From the NCBI GenBank assembly GCA_903970625.1, contig CAJCJG010000361.1:1-34776 (forward strand): 34,776 nucleotides of DNA. The letters are read 5' to 3'. Shown one piece after another: positions 17,585 to 26,064 of the stretch (positions are counted from its first letter, which is position 1; every line of letters begins with the position of its first letter). The notes under the pieces are model-generated. The model searched no databases. It was not told the DNA's origin and saw only the letters and a list, made by a program, of their open reading frames with translations. This stretch comes from Solirubrobacterales bacterium 70-9 (GTDB lineage Bacteria; Pseudomonadota; Alphaproteobacteria; Acetobacterales; Acetobacteraceae). The translations under genes were made by a program, and so were the position numbers.

Positions 17585-18010
17585 ATGACCGAAGCCGCAT
17601 TGCTGGATCAGATCGCATTCGACGCCAACGGGCTGGTGCCCGCCATCGCGCAGCAGCACGACACCGGCGAAGTGCTGATGGTCGCCTGGATGAACCGCGC
17701 CGCCGTGGCCGAAACCCTCGCCACCCGCCGCGTCTGCTACTATAGCCGCAGCCGCGCGGCGCTGTGGCGCAAGGGCGAGACCTCCGGCCAGACCCAGCGG
17801 CTGATCGAACTGCGCATAGATTGCGACGGCGACGCGCTGCTGGTGCTGGTCGATCAGCCCGGCGTCGCCTGCCACACCGGCCGCCGCGACTGCTTCTTCC
17901 GCGCGGCGACGGCAGACGGCTGGCGGGACATCGCCGACGTGAAGATCGCACCCGAACAATTGTACGGCGGGAGTCACCCAGGTCACTTGCCATCCGCCAA
18001 GTCGCCGTAA
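17585..18010 (+). CDS. hisI: Phosphoribosyl-AMP cyclohydrolase
   Basis: A 141-residue single-domain HisI. All family blocks are present: [62 protein letters not shown]. The paired Asp residues (DCDGD) bind magnesium and the CHTG..C cysteines bind zinc. It opens the adenine ring of phosphoribosyl-AMP in the third step of histidine synthesis. It is not fused to HisE, as is usual in alphaproteobacteria, and no other his gene is nearby. The start has no strong ribosome site. The C-terminal tail ([12 protein letters not shown]) goes beyond the core domain. Confidence 0.9.
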   Translation: MTEAALLDQIAFDANGLVPAIAQQHDTGEVLMVAWMNRAAVAETLATRRVCYYSRSRAALWRKGETSGQTQRLIELRIDCDGDALLVLVDQPGVACHTGRRDCFFRAATADGWRDIADVKIAPEQLYGGSHPGHLPSAKSP

Positions 18011-18047
18011 CTTGCCGCATGATATTACATCACGGAGGTAGCAAACC

Positions 18048-18617
18048 ATGAAGTCCACCATTTCGACGATGCTGGCGGCAACCCTGCTAGCGGGCTGTAC
18101 AGGCATGGCGTCGCTGCAAACCGACACCGCGATCATGCCGGAAAACCAGTATGGCGGCCCGGCGATGAACCAGAACGACGCCATCGCGGTGGCAAGCTGG
18201 GCGCTGAAAGACCCGGCGACGACGCGAGGCAACCCCGAACTGGCCGCCCGCGCCATCGCTGCCGAGGACTGGCTCGCCGGCCAGACGCAACTGACCCCGG
18301 ATTTCGGTGACTACGCCCCGGTGAACGAGGTGTTTTGGGGCGAATTGCGGCGGCAGGTCCGCGCGTCCGTCGGCATCGCGCCGGGCGCCTCGTCGCAAAC
18401 CGTGGTCAACGCGCTGATCGCTACTGCCGACGCCCTGAAGGCCGGCGCCCCGAACCCTGCGGCCAATCTGCAACCGCCAACCTTCACCCTCGGACCCGAT
18501 GGCACGCTGAAGGCGCTCACCAACCTGCCGCCGTTCCCGGCCCGCGAGACCGCGTTCGTGGAACTCGGCAAGCACGAGAACCGCCCGACTGGAAATTGCT
18601 TCGGCCCGACCTGCTAG
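18048..18617 (+). CDS. Small predicted lipoprotein of unknown function
   Basis: A 189-residue protein with a lipoprotein signal: basic N-terminus, hydrophobic stretch and lipobox LLAGC with Cys17. The mature part has no domain I recognise; a helical segment around DDAIAVASWALKDP-like sequence (actual NDAIAVASWALKDP) is followed by AARAIAAEDWLAGQ, and there are C-terminal cysteines in NCFGPTC that could form a disulfide. The start is well supported by GGAGG 8 nt before the ATG. It lies 37 nt after hisI and about 65 nt before the flavoprotein gene. The residue after the lipidated Cys is Thr, not the Asp of inner-membrane retention, so outer-membrane sorting is likely. Confidence 0.72.
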   Translation: MKSTISTMLAATLLAGCTGMASLQTDTAIMPENQYGGPAMNQNDAIAVASWALKDPATTRGNPELAARAIAAEDWLAGQTQLTPDFGDYAPVNEVFWGELRRQVRASVGIAPGASSQTVVNALIATADALKAGAPNPAANLQPPTFTLGPDGTLKALTNLPPFPARETAFVELGKHENRPTGNCFGPTC

Positions 18618-18682
18618 ATTGCGGGAAGTCAGGCGCCGCCCCGGCTGCTATGCTCCCGTGATCGGTTGTGGAGCGGGAACCT

Positions 18683-21124
18683 ATGCAGTCGCATGCGCGT
18701 GTGGTCGTTGTCGGTGGCGGCGTCGTCGGCTGTTCGATCTTGTATCATCTGACCGAGGCCGGCTGGACGGACGTCGTGCTTCTGGAACGCTACGAACTCA
18801 CCTCCGGCTCCACCTGGCACGCCGCCGGCCTGCTGCCGCTGTTCAACATGAGCTACGCGGGCGGGCTGCTGCACCGCTATTCCATCGACCTTTACGACCG
18901 CCTCGCCACCGAATGGGATCGGGACGTCGGCCTGCGCCGCGTCGGCAACCTCCGCATGGCGCGCACGCGCGAGCGGATGGAGGAATATCAGACCTACGCC
19001 ACCACGGCCGAAAGCATCGGCACGCCGCACGAGTGGCTGACCGCCGACGACATCAAGAACCGCTTTCCGCTCGTCCACACCGAGGATTTGAAGGGCGCGC
19101 TGTTCCATCCGACCGACGGCTACATCAATCCGGCCGATATCACGCTTCTGCTGGCCGACGCCGCCCGCAAGAACGGGGCGACTATCCATCGCGGCGTGAC
19201 CGTCACGGCGCTGACCAAGCTGCCGTCCGGCGAATGGAAAGTCTCCACCGACCAGGGTGACATCGCGTGCGACGTGGTCGTGACCGCCACCGGCAACCAC
19301 GCGCTGCACACGGCCGCGATGGTCGGGCTGACGATCCCGGTGATTCCGGTCGAACACCAATACATTGTCACTGACGAAATTCCGGAAATCGTCGAGTGGC
19401 GCAAAGCCGGCAATCCGGAGCATCCGGTGCTGCGCGACGCCGATGCGCAATGGTATATGCGCGAGGAACGCGGCGGCCTGATCCTCGGCCCGTACGAGAA
19501 GCACGCCCCGGCCTGGGGCGCCTATGGCGTGCCCGAGGGTTTTAAGGCCGAACTGCTGCCGCCCGACCTCGACCGGCTGGAATGGCACATCGAGGAAGCC
19601 TTCTTCCGGATGCCATGCTTCGAGAAGGGCGGCGTCAAAACCGTCTATAACGGCCCGATCAGCTACACGCCGGACGGCAACCCGATCGTCGGCCCGGCCC
19701 CCGGCCGCCCTGGCCTCTATTTCGCCGAGGGCTTTTCGTTCGGCATCACGGCGGCCGGCGGCGCGGGCAAATACCTGACGCAAATGATCGTCGAGGGCGA
19801 GGCGGAAATCGACACGCTGGCCATCGACCCGCGCCGCTTCGGCGCCTATGGCACCCGGCCCTACGCCATCAAGAAGAACGAGGAAGCCTACGAGCACGTC
19901 TTCATCCTGCACTTCCCTGACGAGGAGCGCCCGGCCGCCCGCCCCCTGCGGACGGCCCCCTCCTACGACCGCCTCAAACATCGCGGCGCGGTGTTCGGCC
20001 AGAAATTCGGCTGGGAGCGGCCGAATTTTTATGGCCCCGGCGGCGACTTCAAGGAGCAGCCGGGGTTCCGGCGCGGCAACTGGTGGCCGTATGTCCGCGA
20101 CGAGGCCGAGGCAATTCGGAGGAATGTCGGGCTGATCGAGGCCGGCGCGTTCGCCAAATACGTCGCCACCGGCCCCGGCGTGAACGACTGGGCGGAGCAC
20201 CTCGTCGCCAACCGCCTGCCCCAAAAAGACGGCCGCATCCAACTCACCCACGCCCTGACCAAGAACGGCGGCACGCGCAGCGAATTCACCATCATGCGTG
20301 ATAGCCCGGAAAGCCTTTATCTCGTCGGTGCCGGCGCGCTGGAGGCGTACGACTGGGACTATCTGACCCGCTCGCTGCCGACCGACCGCTCCGTGCAGTT
20401 GCAAAAGGTCACGACGCAGTACGGCGTCTTCGTGGTCGCCGGCCCGACTGCGCGCAAAGTGCTGGAGCCGGTGGTGGATCGCCTCGATCTCGGCAACAAG
20501 GCGTTCCCGTGGCTGACCGGCCGGCACGCGACCGTCGGCATGGCCCCGGTGCGGCTGCTGCGCGTCAACTACGTGGGCGAACTCGGCTGGGAGATTCATC
20601 ACCCGATCGAGTACCACAACCACATCTTCGACGTGCTGGAGGAAGCCGGGCGGCCGCACGACATGAAGCTCGTCGGTATCCGGGCGATGAACTGGCTGCG
20701 GCTGGAAAAGAGCTATCGCGGCATGGGCACCGAACTGTCCAAGGAAGTCACCGCCTGGGAGAGCGGCCTGGACCGCTTCGTTCGACTGGACAAGAACGCC
20801 GACTTTATCGGCCGCGCCGCACTGGAGCGACAGAAAGCCTCGGGCGAGTTGCGCTGGAAGCTCGTGACGCTGCTGATCGATGGGCCGAAGGACGCCGATC
20901 CCTGGGGCGTCGAAAGCCTGTGGTCGGGCGACAAGGTGGTCGGCCGGGCCACCGGCGGCGGCTATTCGGTGGCGTTCGGCAAGCAGATCGCAATGGGCTT
21001 CGTCCGCCCGGATCACGCCGCGGAGGGCACGGAACTGGCGGTCCGCATGCTGGGCGAAAAATACCCGGCCCAGGTGATGGCCGACAGCCCGTACGACTCC
21101 GACAATGCGAAAGCGCGCGCCTAA
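18683..21124 (+). CDS. Dimethylglycine/sarcosine dehydrogenase-like flavoprotein (DAO + GcvT domains)
   Basis: An 813-residue protein: an FAD-binding DAO domain (about 1-370) with VVVVGGGVVGCSILYHL (GxGxxG) and SGSTWHAAGL, where His46 matches the His that covalently binds FAD in dimethylglycine and sarcosine dehydrogenases. It continues with an FAO_M-like linker (about 370-430) and GcvT plus GcvT-C domains (about 435-805), including RVNYVGELGWEIHHP and GMNWLRLEKSYRGMG-type sequence. The family demethylates N-methylglycines and hands the one-carbon unit to tetrahydrofolate. ATG 18683 was chosen over GTG 18668 because GGAG lies 9 nt before it. The true substrate is uncertain; no betaine or sarcosine transport gene is adjacent. 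Confidence 0.85.
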   Translation: MQSHARVVVVGGGVVGCSILYHLTEAGWTDVVLLERYELTSGSTWHAAGLLPLFNMSYAGGLLHRYSIDLYDRLATEWDRDVGLRRVGNLRMARTRERMEEYQTYATTAESIGTPHEWLTADDIKNRFPLVHTEDLKGALFHPTDGYINPADITLLLADAARKNGATIHRGVTVTALTKLPSGEWKVSTDQGDIACDVVVTATGNHALHTAAMVGLTIPVIPVEHQYIVTDEIPEIVEWRKAGNPEHPVLRDADAQWYMREERGGLILGPYEKHAPAWGAYGVPEGFKAELLPPDLDRLEWHIEEAFFRMPCFEKGGVKTVYNGPISYTPDGNPIVGPAPGRPGLYFAEGFSFGITAAGGAGKYLTQMIVEGEAEIDTLAIDPRRFGAYGTRPYAIKKNEEAYEHVFILHFPDEERPAARPLRTAPSYDRLKHRGAVFGQKFGWERPNFYGPGGDFKEQPGFRRGNWWPYVRDEAEAIRRNVGLIEAGAFAKYVATGPGVNDWAEHLVANRLPQKDGRIQLTHALTKNGGTRSEFTIMRDSPESLYLVGAGALEAYDWDYLTRSLPTDRSVQLQKVTTQYGVFVVAGPTARKVLEPVVDRLDLGNKAFPWLTGRHATVGMAPVRLLRVNYVGELGWEIHHPIEYHNHIFDVLEEAGRPHDMKLVGIRAMNWLRLEKSYRGMGTELSKEVTAWESGLDRFVRLDKNADFIGRAALERQKASGELRWKLVTLLIDGPKDADPWGVESLWSGDKVVGRATGGGYSVAFGKQIAMGFVRPDHAAEGTELAVRMLGEKYPAQVMADSPYDSDNAKARA

Positions 21125-21234
21125 CGAAAAAGTGTGCCGGATGAGGAGGAACTGACCCGATTTTCACTTACCGTTAGCACACGGAAGACACAATTAAGGT
21201 TCAAATCCCACAGCAGAAACGGGAGCAGGGACCG

Positions 21235-21435
21235 ATGTACCAACACACCGCCGGACCACTGACCATCGAAACTCTGATGCGCGATCCGCTGACGCGTCTG
21301 CTGATGGATGCGGACCGCGTGACCATCGCCGAGTTCGCCGCCGTGATGTATGCCGCGCGCGACGCGCTCGCCGCGCGCGGTTCGTACGCTAGGCGCGTTG
21401 TTGCAATGCCGCTCGCCACGAGTGCGCAGGCTTGA
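21235..21435 (+). CDS. Small protein of unknown function (66 residues)
   Basis: A short frame with GGGAG about 9 nt before its ATG. The first 50 residues look protein-like: MRDPLTRLLMDADRVTIAEF, then an amphipathic helix AAVMYAARDALAARG. The last 16 codons run antisense over the conserved end of the convergent epimerase gene (47-bp overlap), so the tail may be only spacer sequence. It could be a small DNA-binding or regulatory protein, but no family is recognised. The 110 bp upstream is AT-richer than average and may hold its promoter. Confidence 0.45.
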   Translation: MYQHTAGPLTIETLMRDPLTRLLMDADRVTIAEFAAVMYAARDALAARGSYARRVVAMPLATSAQA

Positions 21436-22285
21436 AGCCAAGCATGTCCTTGGCCTTCCGGTTCGACAGCAGGGTCTCGTACTCACCCAGCTCGGTCTTG
21501 ACCGGCACGCTCGGGTAGAAGCGGCGCAGCAGCTCCGCCGTCGGCAGGTCCGACGAGCAGTCGTCTTGCGCCGCGTTGAAAATCTGAAATCCCAGCCCGT
21601 CCGTCTCGATCGCGCGCAGCACAAGCTGGCCGAGGTCGCGGGCGTCGATGTAGCTCCACATGATCCGCTTGCGTCCTTCCGGATCGGCGAAGAATTTGGG
21701 GAAGTTTTCGTATTCGTGCGGTTCGATCACGTTGCCGATGCGGATGGCGTAGATGTCCGCGCCCGTGCGGGTGGCGAAGGATTGTGCCGTCTTCTCGTTG
21801 CACACTTTCGATAACGCATAGGAATCCGGCGGATCGACGGGATAGTCTTCGTCCAGCGGCAGATACACTGGGTCGCGCGGCTCGTAGTTGAAGACGATGC
21901 CGAACGTCGTCTCGGACGAGGCGATGATCACCTTCTTGATCCCCAGCGTCGTCGCCGCCTCGATGACGTTGTAGGTGCCCATCGTGTTGATGCGGAACAC
22001 TTCGTTGTCCGGCGTGATCATAATGCGCGGGATGGCGGCGAAATGGACCACCGCGTCCACCGGTTGCGGGCGCAGCGAGGGGTCGAACTCCCGCAGGCCC
22101 ATGTAGGACGACAGCGCGTTGAACACCTGCCCGCTGTCGGTGATGTCGGTGATCAGCGTGCGGACGGCCGGGTTGTCGAGCGGCTTGGTGTCCAGGTTCA
22201 GCACCTGACAGCCGTGATCCACAAGGTATTGCACGGCATGCTTGCCCGCCTTGCCGCTGCCGCCGGTGAACATCACGCGCTTCAT
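21389..22285 (-). CDS. NAD-dependent epimerase/dehydratase family protein
   Basis: A 298-residue extended SDR. The nucleotide motif is TGGSGKAG (7-14); the substrate region has FAAIPRIMITPDNEVFRINTMG-type sequence (key part INTMGTYNVIEAA), SSETTFG (Ser123/124) and SYALSK (Tyr156, Lys160), so the catalytic triad is intact. Later blocks IRIGNVIEPHEYE and SYIDARDLGQLV resemble uronate dehydrogenase-like or nucleotide-sugar epimerase proteins. The reaction is not assigned. The start has AAGGAG 7 nt upstream. It is divergent from the GNAT gene, with 117 nt between starts. Confidence 0.85.
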   Translation of the reverse strand: MKRVMFTGGSGKAGKHAVQYLVDHGCQVLNLDTKPLDNPAVRTLITDITDSGQVFNALSSYMGLREFDPSLRPQPVDAVVHFAAIPRIMITPDNEVFRINTMGTYNVIEAATTLGIKKVIIASSETTFGIVFNYEPRDPVYLPLDEDYPVDPPDSYALSKVCNEKTAQSFATRTGADIYAIRIGNVIEPHEYENFPKFFADPEGRKRIMWSYIDARDLGQLVLRAIETDGLGFQIFNAAQDDCSSDLPTAELLRRFYPSVPVKTELGEYETLLSNRKAKDMLGFKPAHSWRAALQQRA

Positions 22286-22402
22286 GGTCGTCTCCTTGAG
22301 GTCGTTTCCGAGGGCAGGAAATAGCCCGATCACCGGCAATCGCAACCTTGTCGGCGGGCCGCAATCCGTGGTTGCGTCCCGCCGGGTCGCGCAAGGAGCA
22401 TC

Positions 22403-23008
22403 ATGGTCCGCGTCGAATTCTTCGCTGGTCCCGCGATGGTGCCGCATCTGGCGGCGTTGTCGCGACTGCGCATCGCCGTGTTTCGGGAGTGGCCGTACCT
22501 GTACGACGGTTCGGCCGACAACGAATCCAGCCACTTGGCCGCCTTCGCCCAGGCGCCGGGCGCCGGTTTGGCCGTGGCTTTCGAGGGCGAGGCGGTCGTC
22601 GGATGCTCCTCCTGCCTGCCCATGGCGCAGGAGGGGGACTATATCGCCGCCCCGTTTCGGGCGCGCGGCTGGGACGTGGGCCGGTTTTTCTATTTCGGCG
22701 AGTCGGTGCTGCTGCCCGCCTATCGCGGTCAGGGCGTCGGCGTGGAGTTTTTCCGCCAGCGTGAGGCCCACGCCCGCGCCGTATCGGCCTGCGATTTTGC
22801 GGCATTCTGCGCGGTGCAACGCCCCTCCGAGCATCCGCTGCGCCCGGGCGGCGCCGTTCCGCTCGACGATTTCTGGCGCAAGCGCGGGTTCGTGCCCTAC
22901 CAGGACCTGTTCTGCACGATGCGGTGGAAACAGGTCGATACCGACGACAAGGTCGAAAATCGGCTGGCCTTCTGGCTGAAATCCCTGACCGGCGCGGCGC
23001 TGCCGTGA
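22403..23008 (+). CDS. GNAT family N-acetyltransferase
   Basis: A 201-residue acetyltransferase. The acetyl-CoA pyrophosphate loop is YRGQGVGVEFFRQRE (Q/RxxGxG/A), following the beta strand FYFGESVLLP, as in GNAT motif A. The C-terminus has an acidic and hydrophobic segment ending in a helix (NRLAFWLKSL). Substrate is unknown. AAGGAG precedes the ATG. The stop overlaps the start of the C-N hydrolase (GTGA); GNAT and nitrilase-superfamily domains are known both as neighbours and as fusions, so the two products may act together. Confidence 0.8.
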   Translation: MVRVEFFAGPAMVPHLAALSRLRIAVFREWPYLYDGSADNESSHLAAFAQAPGAGLAVAFEGEAVVGCSSCLPMAQEGDYIAAPFRARGWDVGRFFYFGESVLLPAYRGQGVGVEFFRQREAHARAVSACDFAAFCAVQRPSEHPLRPGGAVPLDDFWRKRGFVPYQDLFCTMRWKQVDTDDKVENRLAFWLKSLTGAALP

Positions 23009-23874
23009 GCCTGCTGCGCGTGGCCATTCGGCAATGGGACATCCAGCCGAGCACCGGCCTCGACGGCTGGGCCGCCCGCCTGGACCGCGAGGTGGCGGAT
23101 GCCGCCGGCCACGGCGCGCATCTGGTGCTGATGCCGGAATACGCGCCGATGGAGATGGCGGCGGCCACCATGCCCGATCCCGTTCGGGAACTGCACATGG
23201 CCGTCGAACTAGCCCCGGCGGCGGTCGCGGCGGCACAGGACGTTGCACGGCGCCACGGCGTCTGGCTGGTCCCCGGCACGCTACCGTTCCGCGATGCCGA
23301 CAAAATAATCAACCGCGCGCCCCTGATCGCGGCTTCCGGTGCGGTTGCGTATCAGGACAAGCATGTGATGACGCGGTTCGAGGCGGAGGAATGGGGCGTC
23401 TCCCCCGGCCAGCCACCCGCCGTGTTCGAGACGCCATGGGGCCGCATCGGCATCGCCATCTGCTTCGACGCGGAATTTCCGACCCTGATCCGCGCGCAGG
23501 TGGAGGCTGGGGCGTGGCTGATCCTGGCGCCGTCCTGCACCGACACGCTGCACGGCTTCAACCGCATCCGCATCGCCGCCGCCGCGCGGGCCATGGAAAA
23601 CCAGTGCTTCGTCTGCATCGCGCCCACGGTCGGCGAGGCGCCGTGGTGCGGCGCGCTGGACCGTAATCGCGGCTACGCCGCCGCCTTCGGTCCGGTGGAT
23701 CGCGGCTTTCCGGAGGATGGCATTCTTGCGCGCGGCGCGCTGGACGCGGCCGAATTCGTCTATGCCGACCTCGACTCCGCCCGCCTGACGGCCGTGCGAA
23801 CCGATGGGGCGGTGCGCAACCATGCAAGCTGGCCCGCCACGCCGCCGCCCTGCCGGGTGATCGCGCTCGGATGA
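23005..23874 (+). CDS. Carbon-nitrogen hydrolase (nitrilase superfamily)
   Basis: A 289-residue amidase-type hydrolase starting at GTG 23005. The Glu-Lys-Cys triad is complete: Glu45 in MPEYAP, Lys119 in YQDKHVMTRF, Cys153 in AICFDAEFP. Supporting blocks are LVPGTLPFRD and ILAPSCTDTLHGFNRIRIAAAARAMENQ-type sequence (key part RAMENQCFV). It hydrolyses an amide or nitrile of unknown identity in the cytoplasm. Its start is coupled to the GNAT gene and its stop to lpxB, so all three are probably translated from one message. Confidence 0.87.
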   Translation: MSLLRVAIRQWDIQPSTGLDGWAARLDREVADAAGHGAHLVLMPEYAPMEMAAATMPDPVRELHMAVELAPAAVAAAQDVARRHGVWLVPGTLPFRDADKIINRAPLIAASGAVAYQDKHVMTRFEAEEWGVSPGQPPAVFETPWGRIGIAICFDAEFPTLIRAQVEAGAWLILAPSCTDTLHGFNRIRIAAAARAMENQCFVCIAPTVGEAPWCGALDRNRGYAAAFGPVDRGFPEDGILARGALDAAEFVYADLDSARLTAVRTDGAVRNHASWPATPPPCRVIALG

Positions 23875-25010
23875 CATTGGTCTATCTGGTCGCCGGCGAG
23901 CACAGCGGCGACGTGCTGGGGGCGCGGTTGATGGCCGCACTTCGGCACGCACGGCCGGACCTGACATTCACCGGCGTCGGCGGCCCGCGCATGGAAGCAC
24001 TCGGATTCGTCTCGCTGTTCCCGATGCACGAACTGGCCGTGATGGGGCTGCTGGAAATTCTGCCCCGCGTCCGGCACCTCTCCCGCCGCCTCGCCGAAAC
24101 CGCTGCGGATATCGCGGCCAAGCGGCCGGACGTGGTGGTCACGATCGACAGCCCCGGCTTCAACCTGCGTCTGCTGAAACAGGTGCATGCCGTTCCGCGT
24201 ATTCAGTATGTCGCCCCCCAAGTGTGGGCATGGCGCGAGCATCGCGTGAAGAAATTTCCGGGATTGTGGGAGCGGCTGCTGTGCCTGCTGCCGTTCGAGG
24301 AAAAATTCTTCGCCGGCCACGGTCTGCCCGCCACCTTCGTCGGCCACCCGGTTCTGGAGTCCGGCGCCGACACGGGCGACGCCAAACGCTTCCGCACGGC
24401 CCACAGGCTGGCGCCGGATGCCCCTGTCGTCGTTCTGATGCCCGGCAGCCGGCGCAGCGAGGCCCCCCGCCTGTTGCCCATCTATGGCGCCGCCATAGCC
24501 CTGCTGGCGAAGCAGGTGCCGGGCCTGGTGCCCGTGGTCCCGGTGGCCACCGCCGTCGCCGCGACGGTGGCGCGGGCGACCGAGCGATGGGCGGTGCCGC
24601 CGGTGATCGTGACCGAGTTGCAGGACAAGCACGATGCTTACGCCGCAGCTTCGGCCGCGCTGACCAAATCCGGCACCTCCACGCTGGAACTGGCGCTGGC
24701 TGGCGTCCCGATGGCGGTCACCTACCGCGTCAACCCGATCACCGCCATGATCGCGCGCCGGCTGATTCGGGTGCCGTATGTCGCGATGGTCAATCTGCTG
24801 GCCGGCAGGCTGGTGGTACCGGAATTACTGCAACAGGATTGCACGGCGGCAAAACTGTCGGCAACCTTGGCAACATTGCTGACCGACAAGGAGGCCGCCG
24901 GGGCGCAGCGTCTCGCGTTCCGAGCCGTGATGGGCAGCCTGTCGCCGGCCGGCCAATCGCCGTCGGTCGCGGCGGCCGAGGAAGTGCTGGCGATGCTGAG
25001 TCGTGGGTAA
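23871..25010 (+). CDS. lpxB: Lipid-A-disaccharide synthase
   Basis: A 379-residue GT19 glycosyltransferase, the usual length for LpxB. Motifs: AGEHSGD (8-14), IDSPGFNLRL, QYVAPQVWAWREHR, LLPFEEKFF, TFVGHPVLE, LMPGSRRSE and a C-terminal TKSGTSTLELAL. It joins UDP-2,3-diacylglucosamine and lipid X to form the lipid A disaccharide at the inner membrane. The ATG overlaps the hydrolase stop. In most Gram-negatives lpxB sits with lpxA, fabZ and lpxD (and lpxI in alphaproteobacteria); none of these is present here. LPS biosynthesis confirms a Gram-negative host. Confidence 0.93.
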   Translation: MTLVYLVAGEHSGDVLGARLMAALRHARPDLTFTGVGGPRMEALGFVSLFPMHELAVMGLLEILPRVRHLSRRLAETAADIAAKRPDVVVTIDSPGFNLRLLKQVHAVPRIQYVAPQVWAWREHRVKKFPGLWERLLCLLPFEEKFFAGHGLPATFVGHPVLESGADTGDAKRFRTAHRLAPDAPVVVLMPGSRRSEAPRLLPIYGAAIALLAKQVPGLVPVVPVATAVAATVARATERWAVPPVIVTELQDKHDAYAAASAALTKSGTSTLELALAGVPMAVTYRVNPITAMIARRLIRVPYVAMVNLLAGRLVVPELLQQDCTAAKLSATLATLLTDKEAAGAQRLAFRAVMGSLSPAGQSPSVAAAEEVLAMLSRG

Positions 25011-25035
25011 CGCGATGCGGTAGAAGGTTGGGGCC

Positions 25036-25668
25036 ATGGAGCTCGCGGAATTCAGCGCACTGCTGAAAGATCTCGCTCCCCCCGGGACGAATTTTCGGCC
25101 CTTTGTGTGCCGTGGCAATCCGTTCGAATGCAAAGCGTTCGTGGTCGGCCTGAACCCACCGTCGGAGGTTCCGTTCTGGAACTTCTGGTCCGACGAAAGA
25201 GGATTCGACCGCGACGGCTGGCGGCAGGCGTATCGCATGTCGCGCACACAGCGTGGAAAGCCGGACATGAGCGACACGCGGCGACGCCTCGACATGATCG
25301 CGGAAGCCGTCGCACCCCATGCTATCCTGGAGACGAGCCTTTACACGGCTCCCGCGCCCCGCATTGTCGGTCTGGCGGCAAGTCCGCGCGACCCAAGGGT
25401 GTTCCAGTTCCTGTTCCAGACCCTGCAACCGGCCGCGATCCTGTTTCACGGCAGGGACGTGCAAATCGCCATCGAGCGGGTCTATGGCGTCGGCCTGTCG
25501 GACAGGTTCGAAAGCCGGTCGCTTCGCGACAGCGGGACGGCATGTGTCGCCGCTGTCGATCATCTGTCGCGGGTGTCCGACGAAGACGTTTGGAAATACG
25601 GAGTTTTGCTGCGCGAGAAGGTCGGATGCGACCATCCGGCGCGGAAGGCCGGTCAGCTCCGCCCGTAG
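25036..25668 (+). CDS. Unknown protein, possibly uracil-DNA-glycosylase-like fold
   Basis: A 210-residue protein without signal peptide or membrane segment. Early sequence FVVGLNPPSEVPFWNFW resembles the 'GxNP' motif near the N-terminus of the uracil-DNA glycosylase superfamily. Other features that look conserved are DTRRRLDMIAEAV, ILETSLYTAPAPR and, late in the protein, AAILFHGRDVQIAI. The superfamily link is a weak inference, and the normal catalytic motifs cannot be confirmed by eye. It starts 25 nt after lpxB with a poor ribosome site and may share that transcript. Its end overlaps the convergent cupin gene by 16 bp. Confidence 0.6.
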   Translation: MELAEFSALLKDLAPPGTNFRPFVCRGNPFECKAFVVGLNPPSEVPFWNFWSDERGFDRDGWRQAYRMSRTQRGKPDMSDTRRRLDMIAEAVAPHAILETSLYTAPAPRIVGLAASPRDPRVFQFLFQTLQPAAILFHGRDVQIAIERVYGVGLSDRFESRSLRDSGTACVAAVDHLSRVSDEDVWKYGVLLREKVGCDHPARKAGQLRP

Positions 25669-26030
25669 GAATCTTCCAGCCGCTCGATGTCGTCTTCCCG
25701 CAACTCCGCTCCCGTCTGCACCTCGATGAACACCATATCCACGCGACCGGGGTTGGCGATCCGGTGGATGTCGCCAAGGCCGATGCCGATGGATTCGCCG
25801 GCGCGAAGGTCGATCTTGTCGGTGTTGCGCGTCACCAGCGCTTCGCCGGTCACGATGGTCCATTGCTCGGCCCGGTGCTGGTGCCGCTGCAACGACAGAA
25901 TGCCGCCGGGAATCACCCGGATGCGCTTGACGCAGAAGCCGGGGCCGGCGTCGATGACGGCCCAGTCCCCCCAGGGGCGGCTATCGCTCTGGCCGGCAGC
26001 GTAGTCGTTGCGATATTCGGCTGTGATCAT
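25653..26030 (-). CDS. Cupin of the type II mannose-6-phosphate isomerase family
   Basis: A 125-residue single-cupin protein. RPWGDWAVIDAGPGFCVKRI, LSLQRHQHRAEQWTIVTGEA and GIGLGDIHRIANPG are the characteristic blocks of the C-terminal isomerase domain of bifunctional PMI/GMP proteins, including the metal-binding His-x-His and Glu (HQHRAEQW) and the later His. It may isomerise fructose 6-phosphate and mannose 6-phosphate, feeding GDP-mannose synthesis, but stand-alone cupins of this type are often uncharacterised. ATG 26030 is preferred over the GTG one codon upstream because GGAGG then lies 5 nt away instead of 2. Confidence 0.83.
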   Translation of the reverse strand: MITAEYRNDYAAGQSDSRPWGDWAVIDAGPGFCVKRIRVIPGGILSLQRHQHRAEQWTIVTGEALVTRNTDKIDLRAGESIGIGLGDIHRIANPGRVDMVFIEVQTGAELREDDIERLEDSYGRS

Positions 26031-26064
26031 CACGCCCTCCGTGAAAGCGGGCTTACCCTAGCGC

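Noticed and set aside
18629-21016. A 795-codon open frame on the minus strand opposite the flavoprotein
   Set aside because: The plus strand encodes a complete DAO-GcvT protein here; the antisense product shows no domain and mirrors third-position GC bias.
21198-21208. GGTTCAAATCC, which resembles a tRNA T-arm
   Set aside because: The flanking bases do not form the 5-bp T-stem, and no matching acceptor, D or anticodon arms lie upstream.
22341-22376. Inverted repeat CGCAACC/GGTTGCG between the divergent epimerase and GNAT genes
   Set aside because: A 7-bp repeat with a 22-nt spacer is likely enough by chance in an intergenic region of this size, and it does not extend further.
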